From: Oscillibacter faecalis_A
Lineage (GTDB): Bacteria; Bacillota; Clostridia; Oscillospirales; Oscillospiraceae
DNA: 64,000 nucleotides
NCBI RefSeq assembly: GCF_029218125.1
Contig: NZ_JARFXX010000002.1
Location: 248,001 to 312,000, forward strand
Direction of reading: 5' to 3'
Part shown: piece after piece, positions 49,673 to 59,200 of the stretch
Position numbering within the stretch: the stretch's first letter is position 1
How the letters are laid out: each line of letters opens with the position of its first letter
Translations under genes and position numbers: made by a program
Notes under the pieces: model-generated
Told to the model about the DNA's origin: nothing
The model's input: only the letters and a program-made list of their open reading frames with translations
Database searches by the model: none

Positions 49673-49710
49673 CAGCTTTTTTCTGAGGCAAAGCGGCAGT
49701 CTGTCTTTTT
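49661..49710 (+). terminator. Riboswitch-controlled leader terminator of the pilus operon
   Basis: ACAGACTG pairs with CAGTCTGT and CCGC with GCGG (one bulged G), followed by CTTTTT. It ends 33 bp before pilB. Confidence 0.85.
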
Positions 49711-49743
49711 GCGATGTGCCGGTATTTTCTGGGGGGTGTGGAT

Positions 49744-51435
49744 ATGGCCTATATGCGTTTGGGAGACTTGCTGATCAGCACCGGCGCCATCTCCCGGGAA
49801 CAGCTGGAGCAGGCGTTGGAGCTGCAGAAGGGGACAAAGCAGCGTCTGGGCGATGTACTGATTCAAAATGGCTTCATTACGGAGAAAAGGCTGATTGACG
49901 CGCTGAAAATTCAGCTCGGCATTGAATTTATTGACCTGACGAAGGTATCTCTTCCGATAGAGCTGGCGAAATTCGTGCCGAAGAACATCGCCCGGCGCTT
50001 CTGCGTGGTGCCGGTGCGGGCGGCGGCGGATACGCTGTACCTTGCCATGAGCGACCCGCTGGACTTCATGGCGCAGGAGGAGGTCAAGGCCGCCTCCCGG
50101 AAGCGAGTCATTCCCATGATTGCCACCCGCAAGGCAGTGGAGCAGGCCATCGGCCGGCTCTACAGCAATGAGGGCACGGCGAAAATCGTGGAGGAAATGA
50201 AGCGCGAGGTAGGTGTGGACATTGATGCCGCGCCCCGGCCCGCCGCGCGGGAGCAGCAGGAGGGCAACTCCGCCCCCACCATCCAGTTTGTCAACGCCCT
50301 CATCGAGCGGGCCTTTGACGAGCGGGCCAGCGACATCCATCTGGAGCCGCAGGCAGAGGAAATGGTGGTGCGGATGCGCGTGGACGGTCTGCTGCACCAG
50401 ATGCTCACCGTTCCCGCCGATTTGAAGAACATGGTGGTTTCCCGCCTGAAGATCATGGGCAGCATGGACATTGCCGAGCGCCGTGTGCCGCAGGACGGAC
50501 ACACCACCGTGCAGGTGCGGGGCCATGTGATAGACCTGCGTATTTCCACAATTCCCACGGTGTACGGCGAAAAGCTGGTGCTGCGCCTTTTGGACAAGTC
50601 CTCCCAGAACCTCACCAAAACCGGCCTCGGCTTTGAGGGCCGTGACCTTGAAAAATACGAGGCATTGCTGAAAAACAGCGGCGGTGTTATTCTGCTGGTG
50701 GGCCCCACCGGCTCCGGTAAGTCCACCACCATGTGCGTGATGCTGCAGGACCTGGACCGGGAGGAGGTCAACATCGTGACGCTGGAGGATCCGGTGGAGT
50801 ATTACATCCCCGGCGTGAACCAGTGCCAGATCAACGAAAAGACCGGCATGACCTTTGCCAGCGGCCTGCGCTCCATTTTGCGTCAGGACCCGGACATCAT
50901 CGCCGTGGGCGAGATTCGCGACAGCGAAACCGCCCATATTGCCATCCGGGCCGCCATCACCGGCCATCTGGTGCTGAGCACTCTGCATACCAATGACGCT
51001 ATTTCCGCCGTGACCCGTTTGCGGGACATGGGCGTGGAGCCGTGGCTCATTTCCGGCGCGCTGCGGGGCGTCATCTCCCAGCGATTGGTGCGGAAGATCT
51101 GTCCCCACTGCAAGCGGGCCTACAAGCCGCCTATTGAGGAGCTGGAGGCCCTCGGTCTGCCGCAGGATGACAGCACCGTCTTCTACCGGGGCGAGGGCTG
51201 TCCGGAGTGCCATCACACCGGCTACATCGGCCGCCGGGCGGCGTTGGAAATCCTTGTGGTGAACAGCAAGCTGGGGCATTTGATCGGCCGGGGCGCGGAG
51301 ACGGAGGAGTTGTCCGCCGCCGCAAGGGAAAACGGCTTTGTCACCATGCGGGAGAGCTGCCAGCATCTGGTGCTGAGCGGCATCACCACAGTGGAGGAGG
51401 CCGCCCGCGTTATTACCAGCACGGCGGAGGATTAA
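49744..51435 (+). CDS. pilB: Type IV pilus assembly ATPase PilB with MshEN domain
   Basis: Hexameric motor that powers pilus extension. The 563-aa protein begins with two 24-residue motifs (residues 5-28 and 34-57), both of the form RLGxx(L)(I)xxGx(I)xxxxLxxxLxxQ. This is the MshEN c-di-GMP-binding pattern known from MshE. Walker A is GPTGSGKST (320-328), the Asp/His boxes follow, and Walker B is PDIIAVGEIRD. A zinc site is CPHC (453-456) with CPEC (486-489). All catalytic parts are present. The start at 49744 has GGGGGGTG upstream. First gene of the operon. Confidence 0.96.
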   Translation: MAYMRLGDLLISTGAISREQLEQALELQKGTKQRLGDVLIQNGFITEKRLIDALKIQLGIEFIDLTKVSLPIELAKFVPKNIARRFCVVPVRAAADTLYLAMSDPLDFMAQEEVKAASRKRVIPMIATRKAVEQAIGRLYSNEGTAKIVEEMKREVGVDIDAAPRPAAREQQEGNSAPTIQFVNALIERAFDERASDIHLEPQAEEMVVRMRVDGLLHQMLTVPADLKNMVVSRLKIMGSMDIAERRVPQDGHTTVQVRGHVIDLRISTIPTVYGEKLVLRLLDKSSQNLTKTGLGFEGRDLEKYEALLKNSGGVILLVGPTGSGKSTTMCVMLQDLDREEVNIVTLEDPVEYYIPGVNQCQINEKTGMTFASGLRSILRQDPDIIAVGEIRDSETAHIAIRAAITGHLVLSTLHTNDAISAVTRLRDMGVEPWLISGALRGVISQRLVRKICPHCKRAYKPPIEELEALGLPQDDSTVFYRGEGCPECHHTGYIGRRAALEILVVNSKLGHLIGRGAETEELSAAARENGFVTMRESCQHLVLSGITTVEEAARVITSTAED

Positions 51436-51472
51436 AGAAACCAAAGCATAACCGGGAAAGGAGGGAGCGGAT

Positions 51473-52687
51473 ATGACCACTTATCGCTACCGGGGCCAGA
51501 GCCTTGACGGGGCGAAGGTCACCGGCGTCATTCGGGCTTATGACGAATTTGAGGCGGTGTCCCAACTGCGGGACCGCTGCGCATTCATCACCAAAATCGA
51601 GCCGGTAAAGGAAAAACAGGGCAATCCGCTTACCCGCCCCGTCAATACCCGCATCAGGGAAAAGGAGCTGGCGATGCTCTGTTCCCAGCTCTCCATTCTG
51701 CTCTCCTCGGGCCTGACCGCGCTGCGGTGTCTGCAAATGGTGGCCGCCCAGACCCGGAACAAGCAGCTCCGCCGCGCGCTGGAAAAGGCGGCGGAGGAGG
51801 TGGGCGCGGGCCGCTCCATGGCGGACAGCCTCGAAAGCAGCCGGGAGGTGCGCTTTCCCGCCACGTTTGTGGAGACCGTCCGGGCCGGTGAGCAGTCCGG
51901 CTCGCTGGAGGCGTGTCTGAAGCGGCTGCAGGGCTACTATGAGCGCTCCTCCACGGCCAGGGCCAAGGTGGTCAGCGCCATGACCTATCCGGCTATGGTC
52001 ATCATCACGGCGATTATCGTTGTCATCATCGTGATGGTAAAGGCCGTTCCGGCCTTTACGAATACATTTGCCGAGCTTGGCTCGGACATTCCCGCCATTA
52101 CCAAGGGCCTTATGGCTGTCAGCGGCTTTTTTGTCAAGTGGTGGTGGGTGCTGGTGCTGCTGGTGGCCGCGGCGGGCATCGGCTATTACAGCTTCCGCCG
52201 CACGGAGCGGGGCCGCATCGTGCTGGCGAACTACGCACTGACCCGCTCGCCCCTGCGGCGGCTGCGGACCATGAGCGCCTCCGGCCAGTTTGCCGCCGCC
52301 CTGTCCGCTATGCTTTCCGCCGGTCTGCCGATGCCGAAGGCGCTGTCGGTGGCCGGTGAGGTCTCCGGCAATTATATGTTCGCGCTGGCCGCCGGTAAGG
52401 TGCGGCAGAGCGTGGAGCGGGGCCGCACCGTGGCCGAGGGCATGGGCGAGGTGAAGCTGTTTCCCCCCATGCTGCGGGAAATGATCGGCGTGGGCGAAAG
52501 CTCCGGCACGCTGGTGGACACGCTGGACGTTGTGGCCCAGTATTTCAACAGCGAGGTGGAGACCATCACAAACCGCCTGCTGGCGGTGCTGGAGCCGGTC
52601 ATCACCATCGGCCTTGCGGTCATTGTTATGGTGCTGCTGCTGGCGGTGTATCTGCCAATGTTCAGTATGTACGGTTCCATGGCGTAA
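51473..52687 (+). CDS. pilC: Type IV pilus inner-membrane platform protein PilC (GspF family)
   Basis: The 404-aa platform that couples the ATPase to pilin assembly. Two T2SSF domains: residues ~65-190 (LAMLCSQLSILLSSGLTALR) and ~265-390 (SASGQFAAALSAMLSAGLPM), each ending in membrane segments (VIITAIIVVIIVMVKAV, LAVIVMVLLLAVYLPMF). GAKVTGVIRAYDEFEAVSQL at the N terminus is typical. GAAAGGAGGGAG precedes the start. 37 bp after pilB. Confidence 0.96.
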   Translation: MTTYRYRGQSLDGAKVTGVIRAYDEFEAVSQLRDRCAFITKIEPVKEKQGNPLTRPVNTRIREKELAMLCSQLSILLSSGLTALRCLQMVAAQTRNKQLRRALEKAAEEVGAGRSMADSLESSREVRFPATFVETVRAGEQSGSLEACLKRLQGYYERSSTARAKVVSAMTYPAMVIITAIIVVIIVMVKAVPAFTNTFAELGSDIPAITKGLMAVSGFFVKWWWVLVLLVAAAGIGYYSFRRTERGRIVLANYALTRSPLRRLRTMSASGQFAAALSAMLSAGLPMPKALSVAGEVSGNYMFALAAGKVRQSVERGRTVAEGMGEVKLFPPMLREMIGVGESSGTLVDTLDVVAQYFNSEVETITNRLLAVLEPVITIGLAVIVMVLLLAVYLPMFSMYGSMA

Positions 52688-52757
52688 TACGGTATCCTCC
52701 CTGCCTGCAACCCGGGCAGGGCGATATAAAAAGAAAAACACAAAGGAGAAAAGATTT

Positions 52758-53177
52758 ATGCTCAAGAAATTGAACAACAAAAAGGGCTTTACCCTGATGG
52801 AAATGCTCATTGTGGTGGCTATCATCGCCGTGCTGGTGGCAGTGGCAATTCCCACCTTCACCTCTGCATTGAATAAGGCCAAGGCCGGCACTGACCTTGC
52901 CAACATCCGTTCCGGCTATGCTGCCGCGCAGCTGGAAGCCATTACCAAGACTCGTACTGCTGACGAGACGCTGTATCTGCATCCCGATGGGAGTGTTGAT
53001 ACCACAAATGGCAATCTTTACATGACTAAGGGAAAATCTTCAGATGCAGATACCTCCGCTACGATTGGCGGCAAGTTTTCTGTAGGTGACGGCGGAGTTA
53101 CTTGGAGCAAGGATAAGTCCATCAGTTATGTGATTGGTGCCGACGGTACGGTTAAGAGCATTACTCCGAGCACCTGA
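52758..53177 (+). CDS. pilA: Type IV major pilin candidate (PilA-like)
   Basis: A 139-aa prepilin. The leader MLKKLNNKKG is cut after G10, giving mature F+1 (FTLMEMLIVV) with E+5 in place. The hydrophobic helix (residues ~11-32) ends AIPTFTSALNKA. A small globular domain follows with no cysteines, so there is no disulfide loop. A strong AAAGGAGAAAAG site and the position between pilC and the peptidase suggest the main subunit. The A+T content rises in its 3' half relative to neighbours. Confidence 0.93.
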   Translation: MLKKLNNKKGFTLMEMLIVVAIIAVLVAVAIPTFTSALNKAKAGTDLANIRSGYAAAQLEAITKTRTADETLYLHPDGSVDTTNGNLYMTKGKSSDADTSATIGGKFSVGDGGVTWSKDKSISYVIGADGTVKSITPST

Positions 53178-53298
53178 TTTTTGTACTATTTCTCCGGCGG
53201 GGGCACCGACCCGCTCCCGCCGGAACAGCTCCTTGATCCGGGGCGCGGCCGGGGGTTGGCGGCCATGCCCCGGGTAAAGGCATGGAAAAGGAGAACCT

Positions 53299-54084
53299 AT
53301 GCTGCGTCTGTCCCTGCCAATCACTGTTTACTGCTGCGCAATGGCCGCGCTTCTGGGCGCGTGCATGGGCAGCTTTTTGAACTGTCTGGCGTGGCGGATG
53401 CTCCACGGCGAAAGCGTGCTCCGGGGCCGGTCCCACTGCGACGTCTGCGGCCATGTGCTGGGGGTGCGGGACCTTGTGCCGGTGCTGAGCTATGTGTGCT
53501 CCGGGGGAAAATGCCGCTACTGCGGCGCAAAGCTCTCCGCCCGCCATGTGTGGGGGGAAGTGGCAGGGGGCGCGATGTTTGTCAGCGCTCTATTGAAGTA
53601 TGATATTTCGCTCCAAGTCCTTGAGGCGTGGCTGCTGGCCTGCGTGCTGCTGGCCTGCGCGTTCGCGGATCTGGAGGGGTACATCATACCCGACCGATTT
53701 TTACTGTTCGGCGCCGGGGTGTTTATCGTGTTCCTTGTGTGGGAGCCGGAGCCGCTGCACCGGCTGATACAGGGCGCGCTGGGCGGCCTTGCCGTGCCGG
53801 GAGCGCTGCTGGCGGTGGTGCTCATGATGGAAAAGCGCATGGGCCGGGAGGCCATGGGCGGCGGCGATTTGAAGCTGCTGGCCCTGACGGGGCTGTATCT
53901 CGGCTGGATGGGAAATCTTCTATGCCTGCTGCTGGCCTGTGTGCTGGGCATCTGCGCGGGGCTGGCCTCCGGCCGGAGGGATGCGCCGATTCCGTGGGGA
54001 CCGTCCATCGCGGCGGCGGCGTGGGTCACGCTGCTGACGGGGGACAGGGTCCTCCAATGGTATCTGAGTCTTTTTGGAATGTGA
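53299..54084 (+). CDS. pilD: Prepilin peptidase (PilD/GspO family)
   Basis: Membrane aspartic protease that removes prepilin leaders. The 261-aa protein has the N-terminal domain with CDVCGHVL...CRYCGAKL (two CxxC pairs), followed by six or more membrane helices. The catalytic aspartates lie in FADLEGYIIPDRF and GGGDLKLLAL. MGSFLNCLAWRM matches the methylase-part signature. AAAAGGAGAAC precedes the start. The 121-bp gap after pilA holds a GC-rich hairpin without a T run, perhaps a partial stop that keeps pilA more abundant. Confidence 0.95.
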   Translation: MLRLSLPITVYCCAMAALLGACMGSFLNCLAWRMLHGESVLRGRSHCDVCGHVLGVRDLVPVLSYVCSGGKCRYCGAKLSARHVWGEVAGGAMFVSALLKYDISLQVLEAWLLACVLLACAFADLEGYIIPDRFLLFGAGVFIVFLVWEPEPLHRLIQGALGGLAVPGALLAVVLMMEKRMGREAMGGGDLKLLALTGLYLGWMGNLLCLLLACVLGICAGLASGRRDAPIPWGPSIAAAAWVTLLTGDRVLQWYLSLFGM

Positions 54085-54095
54085 GAGGTTGATAT

Positions 54096-55112
54096 ATGGG
54101 GAAGCTCGTTGGCTTTGACATTGGCGAAAACAGCGTAAAAATGGTATATTTCTCCGGCAGGGAGCTCAAGCGCGCCATTACGGCGGAGCTGCCGGACGCC
54201 ATGGTCTCAAACGGGAGAATTTTGTCCATGGACGCCATGGCAGATTTTATCCGGGACATGGCCAAGGGCCACGGCATCCCCCTGACGAACGCCGCCATGG
54301 TGCTGAACACCGGCGACCGCTTTGTGCGCTCCGTGACGCTGCCGCTGATGACGGAGCAGCAGCTCCGCTACAACCTGCCCTATGAATTCCGGGATTTTCT
54401 GACGGAGGAAAAGAACCGCTACTTTTTTGATTATTCCATGCAGGGTATTTTGAACGGCTCGGACGGGCAGCCGGAAAAGATGGAGCTGTTCGCCTGCGCC
54501 ATGCTGAAATCCTCCGTGGAGGAATACCGGGCCATGTTCCGCCGGGCGGGCTTCCGCCAGCGGGTGCTGACGCCGGACGAGAGCGCTTACAGCGCGCTGC
54601 TGGAGGAGCACATCGCCCATCACGGCGGTGAGGATACCGACCGCTGCATCGTGAGCCTTGGTCACCGCAGTACATATCTCTACATTTTCCACGGCAGCCG
54701 CTTTGACAGCCGCCGGGGCGTGGAGGTCGGCGGCGCGGAGCTGGACAGCCTCATTGCCGACCACTGCGGCGTGGACGTCCATGTGGCCCACAGCTATAAG
54801 AACAGCGACTATAACGGCGTGCTGGAATCCGATTACGCCCAGGAGCTCTATGCCCGTCTCGCGGGCGAGATCGTCCGGGCCGTGAATTTCTACAATTACA
54901 ACAACCGGGACCGGGAGCTGAAGGAGCTGTATCTCTGCGGCGGCGGCGCGGGCATCGCGGCGCTGCGGGAGACCATTGCCGAGACCACCCGGCTGGAGGT
55001 CCATCCGGCAACAGACCTGCTGCCGGAGCAGCAGCGCCCGGAGGAGGAGCCATGGCTGTACCTGCGGGCCATTGCGGGTGTGTTTGAGAGCTTCCGGGGA
55101 GGAAAACGATGA
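54096..55112 (+). CDS. pilM: Type IV pilus assembly actin-like protein PilM
   Basis: A 338-aa cytoplasmic actin-fold protein that links PilN to the motor. It begins KLVGFDIGENSVKMVYFSGR (phosphate-1 loop), has VVLNTGDRFVRSVTLPLMTE, the phosphate-2 region SLGHRSTYLYIFHG, and the adenosine motif ELYLCGGGAGIAALRE. The stop overlaps the pilN start by ATGA. GAGAGG precedes the start. Confidence 0.92.
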   Translation: MGKLVGFDIGENSVKMVYFSGRELKRAITAELPDAMVSNGRILSMDAMADFIRDMAKGHGIPLTNAAMVLNTGDRFVRSVTLPLMTEQQLRYNLPYEFRDFLTEEKNRYFFDYSMQGILNGSDGQPEKMELFACAMLKSSVEEYRAMFRRAGFRQRVLTPDESAYSALLEEHIAHHGGEDTDRCIVSLGHRSTYLYIFHGSRFDSRRGVEVGGAELDSLIADHCGVDVHVAHSYKNSDYNGVLESDYAQELYARLAGEIVRAVNFYNYNNRDRELKELYLCGGGAGIAALRETIAETTRLEVHPATDLLPEQQRPEEEPWLYLRAIAGVFESFRGGKR

Positions 55113-55735
55113 ACGAGCAAGAGAAAAAGGGGACCCAGCCGGTCCGGGTCCATGGCCGTTATCCCCGCAAGAGCGGCATCAATATGAATATGCGGGAGGA
55201 CCGCACCCGGGAACTGACTACGCTCATTATCGGCGGCGTGCTCATCTGCGTGCTGGCAGGCGCGGCCGCCAAATTCGGCGTAATCGACCAGTACCGGCGG
55301 CTCACGGAGGCCCAGCGGGCCTATGAGCAGGTCCACAGCCAGTATACGGCGGTGGAGACCGCGCTGGAGGATTATGACCGGGTGCTGGCGGAATACCGCA
55401 CCTATTCTACGGACTGGATGAATGACGCCGTGGATTCGGAAAGTCCCAATGCGGCGCTGTATGCCGCCGTGGACCGCCAGCGGGTTTTAGACCTTATCGA
55501 GCGGGATATGCAGTCACAGGGGACAGTCACCTCCGTTCTGATTCGGGATAATCAGGCGGTGGTCGCCATGTCCGGCATGAGCCTGGACCAGATTTCCCAA
55601 ATGTTCCAGAAAATCGGGGAAAGTCCCATTGTAGAAAATGTGGAGCTGAACATGGCGGAAACGGAAAAGGAGCATCCCGCTTCGATTCTGAGCTTCTCCG
55701 TGAGCATTACGCTGTGCAGGGAGGTGGAGGAATGA
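55109..55735 (+). CDS. pilN: PilN-like pilus assembly protein
   Basis: A 208-aa bitopic membrane protein: a basic cytoplasmic tail with the PilM-binding-like segment (KSGINMNMREDRTRE), one membrane helix (LIIGGVLICVLAGAAAKFG, ~residues 38-56), a coiled coil (~62-100) and a ferredoxin-like domain. The call rests on architecture and on its position between pilM and the PilO-like gene, not on strong motif identity. It overlaps both neighbours by 4 bp. Confidence 0.82.
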   Translation: MNEQEKKGTQPVRVHGRYPRKSGINMNMREDRTRELTTLIIGGVLICVLAGAAAKFGVIDQYRRLTEAQRAYEQVHSQYTAVETALEDYDRVLAEYRTYSTDWMNDAVDSESPNAALYAAVDRQRVLDLIERDMQSQGTVTSVLIRDNQAVVAMSGMSLDQISQMFQKIGESPIVENVELNMAETEKEHPASILSFSVSITLCREVEE

Positions 55736-56271
55736 ACCGGGAGCTGACAGGCCGGGAAAAGGTCATGTTGCTGATCCTGAGCGTACTGGTGATGGCCTTG
55801 GGCTACTATAAGCTCATTCTTGAGCCCATCAACGATCAGGTGGCCGCCTACCGGGACAGCACCGAGCAGGAGCAGACGGAGCTGACCACGGAGCTGGTGC
55901 GGGCCGAGCAGCTGAAGAAAATGGAGTCTGCCGTGGCGGAGCTGCGGCAGCGCGGTGACGTCAAGCCCATCCCCGCCTATGACAACAGTAAGGCGCTGAT
56001 GGTGGAGCTGCACCGGATTCTGGCCTCCGCGCAGGAGTATTCTCTGGATTTCAGCGCGGGGACCACAGAGGAGGACTATATCGTTCTCCGACCTATCTCC
56101 CTGAGCTATACCACAGCGACCTACACTCAAAGCCGCGCCATTTTAGACGCGCTGAGCGGCAGCGATTACATGAACAAGATCTCCAATCTGAGCATTCAGA
56201 CGGAAACGGGAAGGGGAGAGAGCGGCGTTAAGACCGCTATGGTCATCACGTATTTTGAGGTTCGTCAGTAA
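55732..56271 (+). CDS. pilO: PilO-like pilus assembly protein
   Basis: A 179-aa protein with a short cytoplasmic start (MNRELTGREKV), one membrane helix (MLLILSVLVMALGYYKLIL), a coiled coil and a C-terminal alpha/beta domain (SLDFSAGTTEEDYIVLRPIS). PilO normally pairs with PilN to form the alignment ring. The start at 55732 overlaps the pilN stop by ATGA. Identified by shape and context. Confidence 0.8.
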   Translation: MNRELTGREKVMLLILSVLVMALGYYKLILEPINDQVAAYRDSTEQEQTELTTELVRAEQLKKMESAVAELRQRGDVKPIPAYDNSKALMVELHRILASAQEYSLDFSAGTTEEDYIVLRPISLSYTTATYTQSRAILDALSGSDYMNKISNLSIQTETGRGESGVKTAMVITYFEVRQ

Positions 56272-56293
56272 CAGATACAAGGAGAATATGACG

Positions 56294-59200
56294 ATGAAAA
56301 GGGCAAACAGATTCGACAACCGTGGATTTTCGCTGGCAGAGGTCATGCTGACCGTGGCGATTCTTGTTGTTCTGTTTGCCCTTGCCATGATTCCTATTTC
56401 CAAGTACCAGAAGGAGTTCCGCCAGCAGGAGCTGGACAGCAAGGCGGAGCTGGTGTTCACTGCTGTGCAGAACCGCATGACCCAGCTTCAGGCAGCCGGA
56501 ATGGAGTCACTGTACGCGTGGACACGGGATGGAGATCGTGGCATTAACAAGCTGGGGCTGGAGCCTTGGGGCAACACGGACTCCAACATCGGGGAAAATA
56601 CGCTGTGTTATGTGACCTCGGCGGACAAACTGCAAGAAAATTGTGCCGCCGCAGACCTGTTCCCGGAGGGACAGGCGGACGATGAGCTGTGGAACGCGGA
56701 CTGGGTGGTGGAATACGATCCCAAGGGCGGCAGCGTCTACGCCGTGTTTTACGGCGGCAGCGGCATGGCACAGCGGTACAGCCCATCGGAATTTGACCGG
56801 CTCCGCAGCCGGGCCTACCGTATCAGTGATGGCGCGCAGGTGGGCTATTACAGCGGCGACACCGTGGAGATAGAGACCACCGGCACACTGGAGCCGTATG
56901 CGGAGATCATCAATACCGACCATTTGCAGCTCCGGGTCATCTGCCCCCTGAAGGGAATGACGCTGAGCTTCCAGGCGCGTATCTGGGAGCTGGACGCCAC
57001 GGGAGCGGAGACAGGCGACCCGGTGGTGGTGCCTTTCTCCGTCGATGAGGTGAAATGGGATGCGCCCAACTATGTGGCCACCATGACGCTGGACAGCTTA
57101 GAGGAGGGAATGCGCTTTGCGAAGCAGACCCGCTTTCATGGACTGACACCGGGCAAAAATCTGAAGATCACCGTGACTGTGACCAGCGACAATCCGCTGG
57201 TGGACAAGGGCTCCTGTACGGTGACCACCAACAGTCTGTTTGCCGATTTGAAGGACGGAGATACGGCGGAGCTGCGCTATGCGCGGCACCTTCAGAATTT
57301 GGATCAGGCATCTGAGCTGTCGGAGGATATCACCAAGGCGGTCCAGACCCGGGACATTGATTTTGCCGGGGACGCGGACGATGAGTGGAAAGCGCTTTAC
57401 GGCGATCTCGGCTTTACGCCTGTCCGCAACAGTAATCTGGAGCAGCTCGAAGGCGCGGAGACCGGCAGCGCGACGGGGGTCTACCCGGTGATTTATGACC
57501 TGCCGGTGGACGTCGCCAGCGATGCGGGGCTCATTCAGTCGGCTTCCGCCGGGAAAATGCTGCTGCTGAAGAATATTCGGCTTTCCGGCGCGAATGTGAC
57601 AGGTAAAACGGCTACTTCCAGCGCGGTAGGCGCGCTGGTGGGGTGCGTGAACGGAGCGTTGACGCTGGAGAACTGTCAGGTCTACCTCAGCCGCAGCCAC
57701 GGCCATGTGGGGCCCGACGCGAACCGGAACAAGCAGTGGCTGCAGGGCGGCGATACCGGCGGATTGGTCGGCAGAATTGAAGCGGGCGGCAGCGCGGAGA
57801 TTCAAAACAGCTTTGCCGCTACCACTGCCGCAGGCGTGATGTCCGTAGGCGGTCTTGTGGGCCGGGTAGACGGTAAGCTGTCTGTGACCCACAGCTACGC
57901 GGACTGCTACCTGACGCTGGAAAAGGGCTCGCAAGGTATTGCAGGCGGCCTTGTGGGCGTGGGCATCGACACGGCCACGCTCAAGGTTGAGGACGCCTAT
58001 GCCGCCGGTTTCCTGACAGCGGATCAGACCGCCGGCATTGCGGGAATGCGCGCCAGCTTGACCAATGTGTATACCGCCTGCGCGCTCATGACGGAAAGGG
58101 CGGAGGGCGGCTACGATACGGACGGTAAGCTGACATATTCCACCGTGACCGGCGGCAGCGCAGCAGGTCAGGTATACTATCTCTGCAACGGTGAGGAAAA
58201 TGTTGTCTTGGGCGCGAGCCGGACATGGACCAGCGCGAACCGCACAGAGGCTGCGGCGGAACTGGGCGATGCCTTTACCGATGAAACCAGCGGACTGAAC
58301 ACCGTCCGCTACGAGTTGAAGGTCAGCGGCCTTAGCAGCTACACGTTCCCCCGGCTGAAAAATCTGCCGCATTACGGCGATTGGAAGGCAGAGTTTGAGT
58401 CCGGCGCACTGGCCTACTACGAATACTATGCGGATGGAAGCTACGGCTTCTACGGCGGCAATATCGACACTCTGAAGGATACAAAAGCGGTGTTGGGTGA
58501 TGGCTATGCCGCCGTTTACGAGGGAACTGTCCCACCCGCGAGCCTGACCGTGACGCTGAACTATACGGTCAAGGGCGTTCAGACGAAAAAAGAGATTACG
58601 CTGAATGGAACAAATGCCGTGACCGTTCAGGCAAACGGACGGACGTATCAGCTTTTGCGCTTTAGTAAAGAAGACCTTGAGACCGCTGGCGCTGTGGACA
58701 ATTACTATATCACCGCCATTGGCAATGAGCGGACGTATTCCTTTAACCCGCATTTCGCGAAAACGGCGGTGGAGGGCGCGGCAGTCATTGAGAAAACGGC
58801 GGAGCAGACCATCAGTATCCGCACGGCCCGCCAGCTCAACAACCTGAGCCGCTATTACAGCGATTACCGGGATACCATCTCCGAGATTGCTTCCTTTGCA
58901 CAGGAGTTGAATATCGACTATTCTGCCTATGACTGGGCGCACTATATGGCGCTCGGCACGCTGGTCACTACCCAGCCGCCCATTGGCGAATCGGAGGCGC
59001 TGTCCTTTATCCACGAATACGATGGAGGCTGCCACACCATTACCGGCGTGCGCTTTACCGACAACGGGACGTATATGGGCCTGTTCGGCTATAACCGGGG
59101 ACAACTGCGGGATATCGTGCTGACACAGGCGGTGGCGGCCGATGCGTCCGGGCCGATGCTGCGGATGTCCGCACGGATGAAAACGGCGTACATCGGCGTA

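Noticed and set aside
49654..51480. 608-aa minus-strand frame opposite pilB
   Set aside because: Antisense to a fully motif-supported ATPase; histidine/glycine-rich composition typical of shadow frames.
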